Assembly: GCA_963708165.1 (NCBI GenBank)
Contig: OY970187.1
Location: 186,001 to 250,000 of the forward strand
Direction of reading: 5' to 3'
DNA from: Rubricoccus sp963708165
Lineage (GTDB): Bacteria > Bacteroidota > Rhodothermia > Rhodothermales > Rubricoccaceae
DNA: 64,000 bases
A program made the position numbers and the translations under genes. This document shows, in pieces, positions 8,754-16,766 of the stretch (its first letter is position 1; each line of letters starts with the position of its first letter). Under the pieces are notes generated by a model. The model saw only the letters and a list, made by a program, of their open reading frames with translations, was not told where the DNA came from and did no database searches.

Positions 8754-9829
8754 TAGGCCAGCACGTCGGAGATCTCGACGGGCTTGCTGAGCAGCGCGGG
8801 CACGTCCACGAACGGACCGTCGAAGACGAGCGGCTGTGCGAGCACGTCGGTCTTGAAGCGGCGTGCGGTGTCCAGGCCTGCGGGCTCGGCGTCCGTCGCA
8901 GCCGCCAGCGCGACCAGTCCGCGCAGGCCGACGCCACTTTCGTACGAGCTCGACAGGATGGGGCGTGCGCCCACGGTCCGCGCCTTGGCGGCCAGTTGCA
9001 GCGTGCGCACGATCCCGCCGATCAGCGTCGGCTTGAGCACGACGGCGGCCACCCAGCCGCGGATAAACGCCTCGCCCTGCGGCAGGTGCAGCGTCTCGTC
9101 GATCGCAATGGGCAGACCCGTGTCCATCCACAGCATGGGCAGGCCCGTGGGGTCTTGCAGCGGCTCCTCCACAAAGGAAATCTGCGCGCCCTTGATGCCT
9201 CTGGCGAAGGTTTTGGCCTCCTCCATGGTCCACGCGCGGTTGGCGTCCAGACGCAGTTCGACGCCCGCGCCGATTTTGCTACGCACCTCGTGCACGAGCG
9301 CGATCTCGTCCTCCATCTTGCCCCGGCCCACCTTCATCTTGACGGCGCGGTACGAGGCCTTGCCCATCTGCGCAGCGTCCTTGAGAATCGTCTTTTTGTC
9401 GCCCTGCAAGAGGCCGCAAAGAGGCAGTGCGACGGCAGGCTCGGGGTGGAGCCCTTGCGCGAGCGTGCGGTCGAGCACCTCGGCGCCCATGCTCCACAGC
9501 GCGAGGTCGAGCGCGTAGCGGACGCTCGGTGGCGGTGTGGCGGCATCGAGCGCGCGGTACACCGGCCCGGCGGGGTCGACGAAGAGCCGCGGGTCCAAGC
9601 TGTGCTCGCCAAAGCTGGCGGCCAGCGTGTCGAGTGCGCTGCGCGCCTCGTCGAGCGTCTCGCGCGAGAAGCCAGGCAGCGGGGCGCAGTCGCCCCAGCC
9701 GATCTCGCCGCTTTCGGCCTCGAAGCGAAGGAGAATGCCCTTTCGTTCCGTCATCTCCACCCCGCCGAGGCGAATCGGCGAGTCTAGCTGGAGGGTATAC
9801 GGGAGGAGGTCGTACGTGGAGAGGCGCAT
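8753..9829 (-). CDS. menC: o-Succinylbenzoate synthase (MenC), enolase superfamily
   Basis: The protein has 358 residues from the ATG at 9829; an in-frame ATG at 9880 would add 17 unlikely residues. Enolase-superfamily features are in order: the VKMKVGR lysines near residue 164, the metal ligands in RLDANRAW, FVEEPL and IAIDETL (about 190, 218 and 241), and the catalytic Lys in VVLKPTLIGG near 265. The enzyme dehydrates SHCHC to o-succinylbenzoate in menaquinone synthesis. Dipeptide epimerases share this fold, but the overlap with menE supports MenC. Other men genes are not in the window. Confidence 0.9.
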   Translation of the reverse strand: MRLSTYDLLPYTLQLDSPIRLGGVEMTERKGILLRFEAESGEIGWGDCAPLPGFSRETLDEARSALDTLAASFGEHSLDPRLFVDPAGPVYRALDAATPPPSVRYALDLALWSMGAEVLDRTLAQGLHPEPAVALPLCGLLQGDKKTILKDAAQMGKASYRAVKMKVGRGKMEDEIALVHEVRSKIGAGVELRLDANRAWTMEEAKTFARGIKGAQISFVEEPLQDPTGLPMLWMDTGLPIAIDETLHLPQGEAFIRGWVAAVVLKPTLIGGIVRTLQLAAKARTVGARPILSSSYESGVGLRGLVALAAATDAEPAGLDTARRFKTDVLAQPLVFDGPFVDVPALLSKPVEISDVLA

Positions 9830-9919
9830 GTAGTGGGGTAGCCTGGGAAGCGGCGCAACCTTACGAAACCTGGGCTCCACAAGTCCCCTTTCCGGCGACG
9901 CCTCTGGCGGATCCTTGCC

Positions 9920-11143
9920 CTATTCGTCGCGCCACCGAATCCGAGACAGCACCGGGCGGTGGTCCGAGAAGCCGACGTTGCGCATCTCGGCGCGCTCCAC
10001 GACCAGCGCCGGGTCCACCAGAATGTGGTCGATGCGCACGATGAGATTGTCTGCGTGGTAGGTACGCCCCCAGATGGTGTCGCCCGCCTCGCGGTACGCA
10101 TCCTGCCGCCGCGTGCCACCCGCCTGACGCAGTTCGCGGTAGGACCAGTTGTCGGCCGTCGAGTTGAAGTCGCCCGCGATGATGACCGGCAGCGTCTCGC
10201 GTTCGATGGCGCTCACGATCATGTCCACGTCGGTCGCGCGCTCGCGGTAGACGCCCGAAAGGCGCGAAAAGCTGCGCGGCCACGTGCGTGGCTTGAACGG
10301 CGTGAACTCCGGGTCGAGCCACGGTTTTGCCTCCCCGAACGAGCGCAGGTGGACGTTGTAGAGCACGAACCGGCGCCCTTGCCATTCCAGCACGCTCCGC
10401 GTCGCCTGGGACGACTCGTCGTCGCCCGGCCCCGCGATCGCGATGGCCTCCTGCTCGACCACGCGCGCGGCCTGGGTGCCAGCCTCTGGCGCCAGAAGCA
10501 GCGGGATGCCCGTCGCGCCTCGTTTCCAGCCACGTTGCCCGGGCACCAGGCGCGGCACGCGGAGCGCGTAGCCCAGCGAGTCCACCACGCCGCGCACCTG
10601 CGGCGCTTCCCACGCCTCGCGCTCCTGGCGCGGCCCGCGCACCCAGGCGTCTTGCATGGCCAGCACGTCGGGCGCCTCGCGGCGCGCAAACGCCGTCATG
10701 CTGTCGCGCATGGCCTCTGGCGCGAGGTGCTCGGGCACGTTGAACGTGACCAGGCGCATGGCTAGGCGCTCGCCAGAGGCGGCCGCGGTGTCGCCAGAGG
10801 CGGCCGCATCGTCTCCGCCCAGCCGCGCCCACGGCTCGGTGCGCACGAGCACGAACAACAGCAGCACGACCTGCACGAGCGCAAGCACGCGCGCCTTCAG
10901 CAGCATCGAGAGCAGCGCCGTGGCGACGAGTCCAAAGGAGAGAAACGGCAGCACGACGGCGAACAGCTGCGGCCACCAGACGGTTCGCGGGTCGATCCAC
11001 TGCGCCGCCAGCCCTACCACGACCGCCGCGAGCAGCGGCAGCGCCAGAAGCCACAGCGCGGCGCCCAGCACGCGGTGCGCGAGCGACGGACGGGTAGCGG
11101 GCCTCTGGCGGGTGGCGGCGCTCGGGCTCAACCGCCCGACCAT
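9920..11143 (-). CDS. Membrane-anchored endonuclease/exonuclease/phosphatase-fold protein
   Basis: The protein has 407 residues from the ATG at 11143. Three hydrophobic helices (about residues 25-100) are followed by an endonuclease/exonuclease/phosphatase domain with LVTFNVPEH, VIIAGDFNST, RIDHILVDP and FSDHRPVLS. The usual LQE metal-ligand motif reads AMQDAW, an Asp where Glu is expected. As written, the open frame runs without interruption into the upstream rhomboid (9920-12103). I split them because the rhomboid has a natural C-terminus in the neighbouring frame, ending at 11128, 16 bases inside this gene. Rhomboid, rhomboid, endonuclease-fold protein is a recurring order in Bacteroidota. 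Substrate is unknown. Confidence 0.78.
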   Translation of the reverse strand: MVGRLSPSAATRQRPATRPSLAHRVLGAALWLLALPLLAAVVVGLAAQWIDPRTVWWPQLFAVVLPFLSFGLVATALLSMLLKARVLALVQVVLLLFVLVRTEPWARLGGDDAAASGDTAAASGERLAMRLVTFNVPEHLAPEAMRDSMTAFARREAPDVLAMQDAWVRGPRQEREAWEAPQVRGVVDSLGYALRVPRLVPGQRGWKRGATGIPLLLAPEAGTQAARVVEQEAIAIAGPGDDESSQATRSVLEWQGRRFVLYNVHLRSFGEAKPWLDPEFTPFKPRTWPRSFSRLSGVYRERATDVDMIVSAIERETLPVIIAGDFNSTADNWSYRELRQAGGTRRQDAYREAGDTIWGRTYHADNLIVRIDHILVDPALVVERAEMRNVGFSDHRPVLSRIRWRDE

Positions 11144-12103
11144 GTATCGAGAACCTTGCGCTCGTCCTTCGAGAGGCTGTCCAGCCCCTTTGGCGTGGAT
11201 CTTCTCCAAGATGGCGTCGATGTCACGCTGGGTGGGTGCTGCGGGCGTGGCGGCGCGGCTGGGCCTCTGGCGCCCGCCAGAGGCTTTAGTAGTCGTTTTG
11301 GCGGCCCGCTTCCAGGCCTCGCCGTCGTCGTTACCGCCGCGGCTGCGGCCCATGCCCCCGCCTCCGCCCTGCGAGGCCCGGTACTGCGCCATCGGGTCCG
11401 GCTCGGCGCCCTCTCCGCGGAGCAGCACGCGCGTCCACGCGCCCAACTCGACGTTCCGGCGCTGCGCAAGCGCGAACACCGCACCCGTAGCGTAAGCGCC
11501 TACATGCGAAGCGTCTAGAAAGCTGGCTTGCAGCCACGTCGAGAGAAAGTCGAAGCCCACAAACGCGATCGCGATCCACTTCATGGGCACCGCGCCCAGC
11601 AGAAACAGGTTGAGCGACTCGCGCGGGTGTAGCACACCAATCGCGACGACAACGGCGCCTACCGGACCCCAAGCGCCCGTGTACAGCCGCGCGCCAGCGG
11701 CCCCGCCTGTTGCGCCCCACGCGAGCGCAAACGCCGAGCCCACGAGCGTCGCGAGCAGGTACAGCCCCAGGAGTTGGTGGCTCCCGTAGGTGTTTTCCAT
11801 GTCGCGCCCCATCCACGTCAGCCACGCCAGAGCAAACACAAACGAGAGCAGCCCCCAGAACACCTGCCCGCCGATGGGATTGATAAAGCCATGCGTGAGC
11901 ACCGTCCACGGCCGCGTGATCGCCACGGCGGGATCGCCTGTGAGAGCGGTCCAGCGCACCGCGAGCCCGCCTAGTTGCGCCACGCTGAGCACAATGAGCG
12001 CGATAAACAGCACGACGTTGATCGTGAGCAGCAAGCGGAGCGCGGGAGGCAGGCTCGCGCGCCACGTCTGAAACCGAGTGATTGGGGAGTCGGGGTCGGA
12101 CAT
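11128..12103 (-). CDS. Rhomboid-like protein without catalytic serine; +1 frameshift near its end
   Basis: The product is about 324 residues if one base is removed. It has the multi-helix rhomboid layout and aligns well with the next rhomboid, but the active-site GxSG reads GAWG: Trp145 replaces the serine, and the upstream HxxxHxxxN motif is also degraded, while SHVGAYATG keeps the second His. It is therefore probably an inactive pseudoprotease. After residue 306 (IHAKG) the frame breaks at a run of four C on the plus strand, 11185-11188. Dropping one base gives LDSLSKDERKVLDTWSGG and a stop at 11128. As written, the frame instead fuses to the endonuclease. A sequencing error, a real mutation or recoding are all possible; only the last 18 residues are affected. 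Confidence 0.75.
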
Positions 12104-12111
12104 GGGGAAAT

Positions 12112-12816
12112 CTAGAGTGCGCGGGCGCGAGGTTTAACGGGAAGTCGGCCGCGCCAGTACAAGATCAGCAGGATGCCTGTGGCCAAGCCGCCCAGGTGCG
12201 CAAAGTGCGCCGTTCGCGAGGCGTACACGCCCACACCGCCCAGAATGTCGATGGCGGCGTACCCCATCACCATGTACTTCGCCGGAATCGGGACGGGCAA
12301 GAACAGCAGGTAGATCGGCTGGTTGGGATACAGCATCCCGAACGCGCCCAGCACACCGAGCACGCCGCCAGAGGCCCCGAGCGTTGGGTACGGAGTCCCT
12401 CCCTCGCCCATCCAGAACGGCCACGAGATCACGCCGAGCTGCAACAGGCTCGCGCCGACGAGGCACGACACGTACAACCCCAGAAACCGCTTCGAGCCGA
12501 TGGTCTGCTCCACCATGCCGCCAAACATCCACAGCCCGAACATGTTGAACAGGATGTGGCTAAAGCCGCCGTGCATGAACGTGCCCGTGATGATCTGCCA
12601 CGGCCAGAACTGGGGCACGCGCGTCAGCTGCCCCTCCAGGCGCATCACCGCCTCGGTCCCGGCAGGCCAGAGCATCCCGTAGATGTCCAGCGGCTCCGCC
12701 AGGAGCGGGATCTGCTGCGCCAGAAAGACCAGCCCGTTGATGATGAGGAGGTTCTTGACGACCGGCGGGACGGCCGGTGCACCAAACGACGGACTGCTGT
12801 TTTGAGGAAACGCCAC
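12112..12816 (-). CDS. Rhomboid family intramembrane serine protease
   Basis: The protein has 234 residues from the GTG at 12816; the N-terminal PPVVKNLLIINGLVFLAQQ segment is the usual first helix, and the open frame further upstream is shadow sequence. Catalytic features are intact: MHGGFSHILFNM (His82, His87, Asn91), GASGGVLG with Ser149, and AHFAHLGG with His207. Six membrane helices can be read. It should cleave membrane proteins within the bilayer of the inner membrane; substrates are unknown. The catalytically dead paralogue follows 8 bases downstream. It is divergent from the LpxH-like gene across about 200 bases. Confidence 0.88.
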   Translation of the reverse strand: MAFPQNSSPSFGAPAVPPVVKNLLIINGLVFLAQQIPLLAEPLDIYGMLWPAGTEAVMRLEGQLTRVPQFWPWQIITGTFMHGGFSHILFNMFGLWMFGGMVEQTIGSKRFLGLYVSCLVGASLLQLGVISWPFWMGEGGTPYPTLGASGGVLGVLGAFGMLYPNQPIYLLFLPVPIPAKYMVMGYAAIDILGGVGVYASRTAHFAHLGGLATGILLILYWRGRLPVKPRARAL

Positions 12817-13018
12817 GACATGCGGGTGGGAGTTCGGCGCCAACGGGCACGCGGGAGCGAAGTTGCGCCTCTGCCGCTTCCACCCCGGCCTCTGGCGACG
12901 AAAAACACACGCACTCGCACGAGCAACTCCGAGCGGCCATTTCCGTCCACGCTCGACGCGCATCCTGCCTCCGGCGCACTCGCTCCGCCCCGGTATGTTC
13001 GCCAGAGGCCTTTCCTCC

Positions 13019-13843
13019 ATGACCCTTTTCGTCTCCGATGCCCACCTCGGCCGCGGCTCGCGCGAGGCCACCCGTAGCGCCGAGCGCGATCTGGTGGCGA
13101 TGCTGCGCGCGCACGAGGACGAGGTTCTGGACGGAGGCCGCCTGGTCTTGCTCGGAGACGTGTTCGACCAGTGGATCGAATACCGGCACCTCGCGCCCAA
13201 AGAAGGCCTGCGCCTGCTCGGCCTGCTCGCCGACTGGTGCGACCGCGGCGCCGAGGTCCACTACCTCGTCGGCAACCGCGATCCGTGGCACGTGGACCTG
13301 CTCGAAGACGAGATCGGCGTGCGCCTCTGGCGAGGGCCGTGGCAGGGCGAACGAGAGGGCGCAAACACCTATATTGCCCATGGCGACGGCCCCGGCCCCG
13401 CCTCCCGGGCTTCCCTCCTCTCCCGCCTTCCGCACCTCGTGCGCCACCCGCAGCTTGCCCGGCTCTACCGCATGTGCCTTCCCGGTGACTCCGGCTACGC
13501 GTTCGCGCGCTGGGTCTCGCACCGCTTTGGCACAGACGGCACGCCCGACCCCGAGAGCGCTCGGCGCGTCGACGGCACCGCCAGAGGCCTCTTGCGCGAA
13601 ACCGACGCCGAGTTCGTTGTGATGGGACACTCCCACACCGCCACGCTCGACACGACCGCGCACGGCACCTACCTCAACACCGGCTACTGGTTCGGCGCGC
13701 GCACCTTTGGGCGACTCGACGAACCGGCCTCTGGCGCCAGAGGCCCGCGCGCATCGCTGCTCCGCTGGACCGCCGCGGGCGCCGAAACGCTCCACGCCAC
13801 TACGGTGGACGCTCCCACGCTTCGGGCCCCCGCCCTCCTCTGA
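13019..13843 (+). CDS. UDP-2,3-diacylglucosamine diphosphatase-like metallophosphoesterase (LpxH-like)
   Basis: The protein has 274 residues with calcineurin-like phosphoesterase motifs in order: VSDAHLG (Asp7, His9), LLGDVFDQW (Asp47), LVGNRDPW (Asn86), IAHGDG and VMGHSHTA. The DVFDQW and GNRD forms match the LpxH group, which hydrolyses UDP-2,3-diacylglucosamine to lipid X in lipid A synthesis at the inner membrane. An in-frame ATG at 12994 could extend it by eight residues. The segment EPASGARGP shows how an 18-base palindromic motif pair is accommodated in a protein. It lies 15 bases before the penicillin-binding protein gene. Confidence 0.78.
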   Translation: MTLFVSDAHLGRGSREATRSAERDLVAMLRAHEDEVLDGGRLVLLGDVFDQWIEYRHLAPKEGLRLLGLLADWCDRGAEVHYLVGNRDPWHVDLLEDEIGVRLWRGPWQGEREGANTYIAHGDGPGPASRASLLSRLPHLVRHPQLARLYRMCLPGDSGYAFARWVSHRFGTDGTPDPESARRVDGTARGLLRETDAEFVVMGHSHTATLDTTAHGTYLNTGYWFGARTFGRLDEPASGARGPRASLLRWTAAGAETLHATTVDAPTLRAPALL

Positions 13844-13858
13844 CCCTCCTCGGGACGC

Positions 13859-16588
13859 ATGGACGACAACAAGACGTACTCCGACTCCGAACTGGAGAAC
13901 TACTTCGCCGACGCCTCCGCCCGCTCGGGCGACGAGGGCCTGGCTGACTTTTTCGACGGCACGCCAGAGCCAGCCTCTGGCGCCTCCGCTTCAGGCGCCT
14001 CCGCTTCAGGCGCCTCCGCTTCTGGCGCCTCCGCTTCTGGCGCCGCGGCCACCGCTCCGCCAGAGGCCTCTGGCGACGGCGCGACGGCGGACGCTGAGCT
14101 CGCCGCCTTTTTCGCGAGCCCGGACTACGCCTCTGGCGACGGCGCCTCGCGGGCCGTGCTGCCTCCTCCCCCGCCGCAGACGCCGCGCACGGCGCAGCGC
14201 CGCCGCACGCTCCGCGTGCTCTCGGTCGTGATGGGCATCGTCGCGCTGGGCATCCTCGGAGGCTTTGGCATGGTCGCCTACTTCTGGCCACAGCTGCCGT
14301 CGCTGGAGCAGATCGAGAACCCGAAAAACCTGCTCGCGACCGTCGTTCTCACCTCGGACGACTTGGAGCTGGCGCGCTACTACCAGGACGAAAACCGCAC
14401 CTGGGTCTCGCTCGACTCCATTTCGCCCTACGTCACCGACGCTCTCCTCGCGACCGAGGACAGGCGCTTCTACGAGCACTGGGGCGTGGACGGCATCGCG
14501 CTCGGCGCCATCGTCAAAGACGCGATCGTAAGCGGCGACTTCCGCGGCGCATCGACGGTCACGATGCAGCTCTCGCGCAACCTCTACCGGGAGGACGTCA
14601 ACTTTGTGATGGGCGAAAAGTCGGTTATCCGCAAGATCAAGGAGATCCTGACCGCTATCCGTATCGAGCGGATCTACACCAAGGACGAGATCCTGGAGGC
14701 GTATCTCAACACCGTCCCGTTCCTCTACAACGCCTACGGCATCGAGAGCGCCTCGGAGACGTATTTCGACAAGCGCGCGAGCGCGCTTGACCCCTCGGAG
14801 TCCGCTGTCCTTATCGGCATGTTGGCCGCGAACAGCGCCTACGACCCCGCCAGAGGCCGCCCGGACGGCGCGGTCACGTTCGAGTCCACCAACCAGCAAA
14901 GCATCGACCGGCGCAACGTAGTCCTGACCAACATGCGCTCCGAGGGCGTGCTTTCGGAGGCCGAGTACCAGGAGCACCGCGCGGCACCGATCCGGCTCAC
15001 GTTTAGCCCGTACTCGCACGAGGACAACCTCGCGCCGCACTTCGCGGAGGTGCTCCGCATCTGGTTCAAGGAGTGGGCCGAGCGCAACAACTACGACCCC
15101 TACGCCGACGGCCTCGTCATCCGCACGACGATCGACAGCCGCATGCAAGCGCTCGCGACGCAGGCCGTGCGCGAGCAGATGGACAAGCTGGAAGACATCA
15201 CGGGCCGCTCCTGGGGCACCTCCGCCAACCCGTACGGCTACTGGTGGAGCCGCAACACGGCCGTCGTCAACGAATACATCGCCGACACCGAGCCCTATCA
15301 GCAGCTTCGCCGCGATGGCATCGCGCGCGAGGACGCGATCGCAGAGCTCCGCGGTCAGGAGACGTTCATGGACTCGCTCAAGACCATCAAGATGCGCGTC
15401 GAGGCTGGGCTTGTCGCCATGGATCCGCACACGGGACAGGTCAAAGCGTGGGTAGGAGGCCGCAACTACGTCGAGGACCAGTACGACCACGTGGGCACCT
15501 CGAAGCGCCAGCCTGGCTCTACGTTCAAGCTCTTCGCCTACGCCACCGCCTTCGCAGAGGGCTACAGCCCTGAGTCATACGTCAGCAATGCCGGGTTCAA
15601 GTGGGGCGACTGGATCCCGAAAAACTCCGGTGGCGGCGTAGGCGGTTACATGCCGGTCAAGACCGCGCTCGCCAACTCGGTCAACATCGTGGCGGCGCGC
15701 ATTACCAAGCACTTCGGCCCCGAGAAGATCAAGGAGACAGCCGAGGAGATGGGCATCCGCAGCAACATCGAGGCCGTGCGCTCCATCGCGCTGGGCACGA
15801 GCGACGTGACGCTGCTGGAGATGGCCGCCGCGTACTCTACCGTGGCCTCTGGCGGGATCTACCACGGCCCGAGCATGGAAGAGGTGCGCCCGAGCGACCC
15901 GGCGGTGCCGCCGCACATCGTGCTGGCCGTCGCCAGCATCGAGGACCGCTACGGCAACGTCATCGAGGACTTCACCCCGGCCGGACGCGAGGTTCTCAAC
16001 CCGAGCACGGCGTACACCACCTTCGCGACCATGCGCGGCGTGATTCAGGCAGGCACAGCACGTGGGCTTACCGGCCGTTTCCCCGCCACACGTAAGCTGG
16101 ACTTGGCGGGCAAAACCGGCACCACGCAGGAAAACGCCGACGGTTGGTTTGTGGCCATGCACCCTGATCTGGTCGTCGGCTCGTGGACGGGCTTCAACGA
16201 CCGCCGCATCAAGTTCCGGGACACGGCTCGCGGGCAGGGCGGCCGGACGGCGCTGCCCAACGTGGGCGCGTTTTTCGAGCTCCTGCAGGCCGACTCGACG
16301 GTCGCGCTCGATCCCGATCACACGTTCGAGAAGCCTGAGAACTACTCGGCGGGCCGCTCGGCGCGCATCGGCGGTGGCGGCTTTTGGGGGGGCGATAGCA
16401 ACTCGCGCCCTCGCAGCCGACGCTCAAGAACTCCATCCGAAAGTCCGGAGGAGCGCAATGCCGCGAGAACGACACTCGACGATTACAACTCTCGCGATCG
16501 ATCCCGACCCGCAGCACCGCCGCCCCCTGCGCCCGCACCGGCGCCGCAGGGCGGCTCGTCGGAGCGCGGCGGCCGCATCGGCTGGTAG
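13859..16588 (+). CDS. Class A penicillin-binding protein 1A (transglycosylase/transpeptidase)
   Basis: The protein has 909 residues. The cytosolic N-terminal region (about 1-118) is acidic and then low-complexity (ASGAS repeats). One membrane helix spans about 120-143. The GT51 domain carries ATEDRRFYEHWGVD with the catalytic Glu200, and GASTVTMQLSRNLY. The transpeptidase domain has PGSTFK (Ser554, Lys557), SVN (607-609) and KTG (752-754). The C-terminus is a Gly/Arg/Pro-rich tail. It polymerises and cross-links peptidoglycan on the outer face of the inner membrane. The catalytic regions hold only two iterated-motif copies, whereas the disordered N-terminus is full of them. A terminator hairpin follows the stop. 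Confidence 0.93.
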   Translation: MDDNKTYSDSELENYFADASARSGDEGLADFFDGTPEPASGASASGASASGASASGASASGAAATAPPEASGDGATADAELAAFFASPDYASGDGASRAVLPPPPPQTPRTAQRRRTLRVLSVVMGIVALGILGGFGMVAYFWPQLPSLEQIENPKNLLATVVLTSDDLELARYYQDENRTWVSLDSISPYVTDALLATEDRRFYEHWGVDGIALGAIVKDAIVSGDFRGASTVTMQLSRNLYREDVNFVMGEKSVIRKIKEILTAIRIERIYTKDEILEAYLNTVPFLYNAYGIESASETYFDKRASALDPSESAVLIGMLAANSAYDPARGRPDGAVTFESTNQQSIDRRNVVLTNMRSEGVLSEAEYQEHRAAPIRLTFSPYSHEDNLAPHFAEVLRIWFKEWAERNNYDPYADGLVIRTTIDSRMQALATQAVREQMDKLEDITGRSWGTSANPYGYWWSRNTAVVNEYIADTEPYQQLRRDGIAREDAIAELRGQETFMDSLKTIKMRVEAGLVAMDPHTGQVKAWVGGRNYVEDQYDHVGTSKRQPGSTFKLFAYATAFAEGYSPESYVSNAGFKWGDWIPKNSGGGVGGYMPVKTALANSVNIVAARITKHFGPEKIKETAEEMGIRSNIEAVRSIALGTSDVTLLEMAAAYSTVASGGIYHGPSMEEVRPSDPAVPPHIVLAVASIEDRYGNVIEDFTPAGREVLNPSTAYTTFATMRGVIQAGTARGLTGRFPATRKLDLAGKTGTTQENADGWFVAMHPDLVVGSWTGFNDRRIKFRDTARGQGGRTALPNVGAFFELLQADSTVALDPDHTFEKPENYSAGRSARIGGGGFWGGDSNSRPRSRRSRTPSESPEERNAARTTLDDYNSRDRSRPAAPPPPAPAPAPQGGSSERGGRIGW
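13982..14041 (+). repeat. Four tandem 15-base repeats in the PBP1A N-terminus
   Basis: Four consecutive 15-base units, of the form GCCTCCGCTTCAGGC or GCCTCCGCTTCTGGC, encode ASGAS repeats. They follow directly on an exact motif copy (GCCTCTGGCG at about 13973) and each contains a near-motif (GCTTCTGGC or GCTTCAGGC). The array looks like a local expansion seeded by the iterated motif in a disordered region. Confidence 0.85.
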
Positions 16589-16605
16589 CCTCTGGCGCAG
16601 AGATC

Positions 16606-16647
16606 GAGAGAGGGAAGCGGGCGCGTCCGGCTTCCCTCTCTTCGTTA
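16606..16647 (+). terminator. Rho-independent-type terminator after the PBP1A gene
   Basis: The arms GAGAGGGAAGC (16608-16618) and GCTTCCCTCTC (16630-16640) are perfect inverted repeats separated by 11 bases and followed by TTCGTT. The hairpin sits 20 bases after the stop, which fits an intrinsic terminator, although the T tract is weak. Confidence 0.7.
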
Positions 16648-16725
16648 CAGGGCGCTGCCACAGCGCGGTGTCACAGCCTTGTGCGTAGCCTCCCGCCAGA
16701 GGCGCCTCTGCCGCGTCTCCCCCTT

Positions 16726-16743
16726 CGCCAGAGGCCTCTGGCG
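16726..16743. repeat. Palindromic motif pair CGCCAGAGGCCTCTGGCG
   Basis: This exact 18-base palindrome ends three bases before the first possible ATG of the SbcD-like gene (16746). A further reverse motif lies at about 16694. Because it overlaps the expected ribosome-binding region, it could form a hairpin there; that effect is inferred only. Confidence 0.85.
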
Positions 16744-16766
16744 CGATGACACCCGACGTTCAACCG

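Noticed and set aside
9920..12103. A true rhomboid-endonuclease fusion protein of 727 residues
   Set aside because: The rhomboid C-terminus and a separate endonuclease start are both visible at the junction; a one-base indel is the simpler reading.
14006..15490. Long minus-strand open frame opposite the PBP1A gene (494 codons)
   Set aside because: It mirrors a well-supported PBP gene and shows no domain; long antisense frames are common at this GC content.
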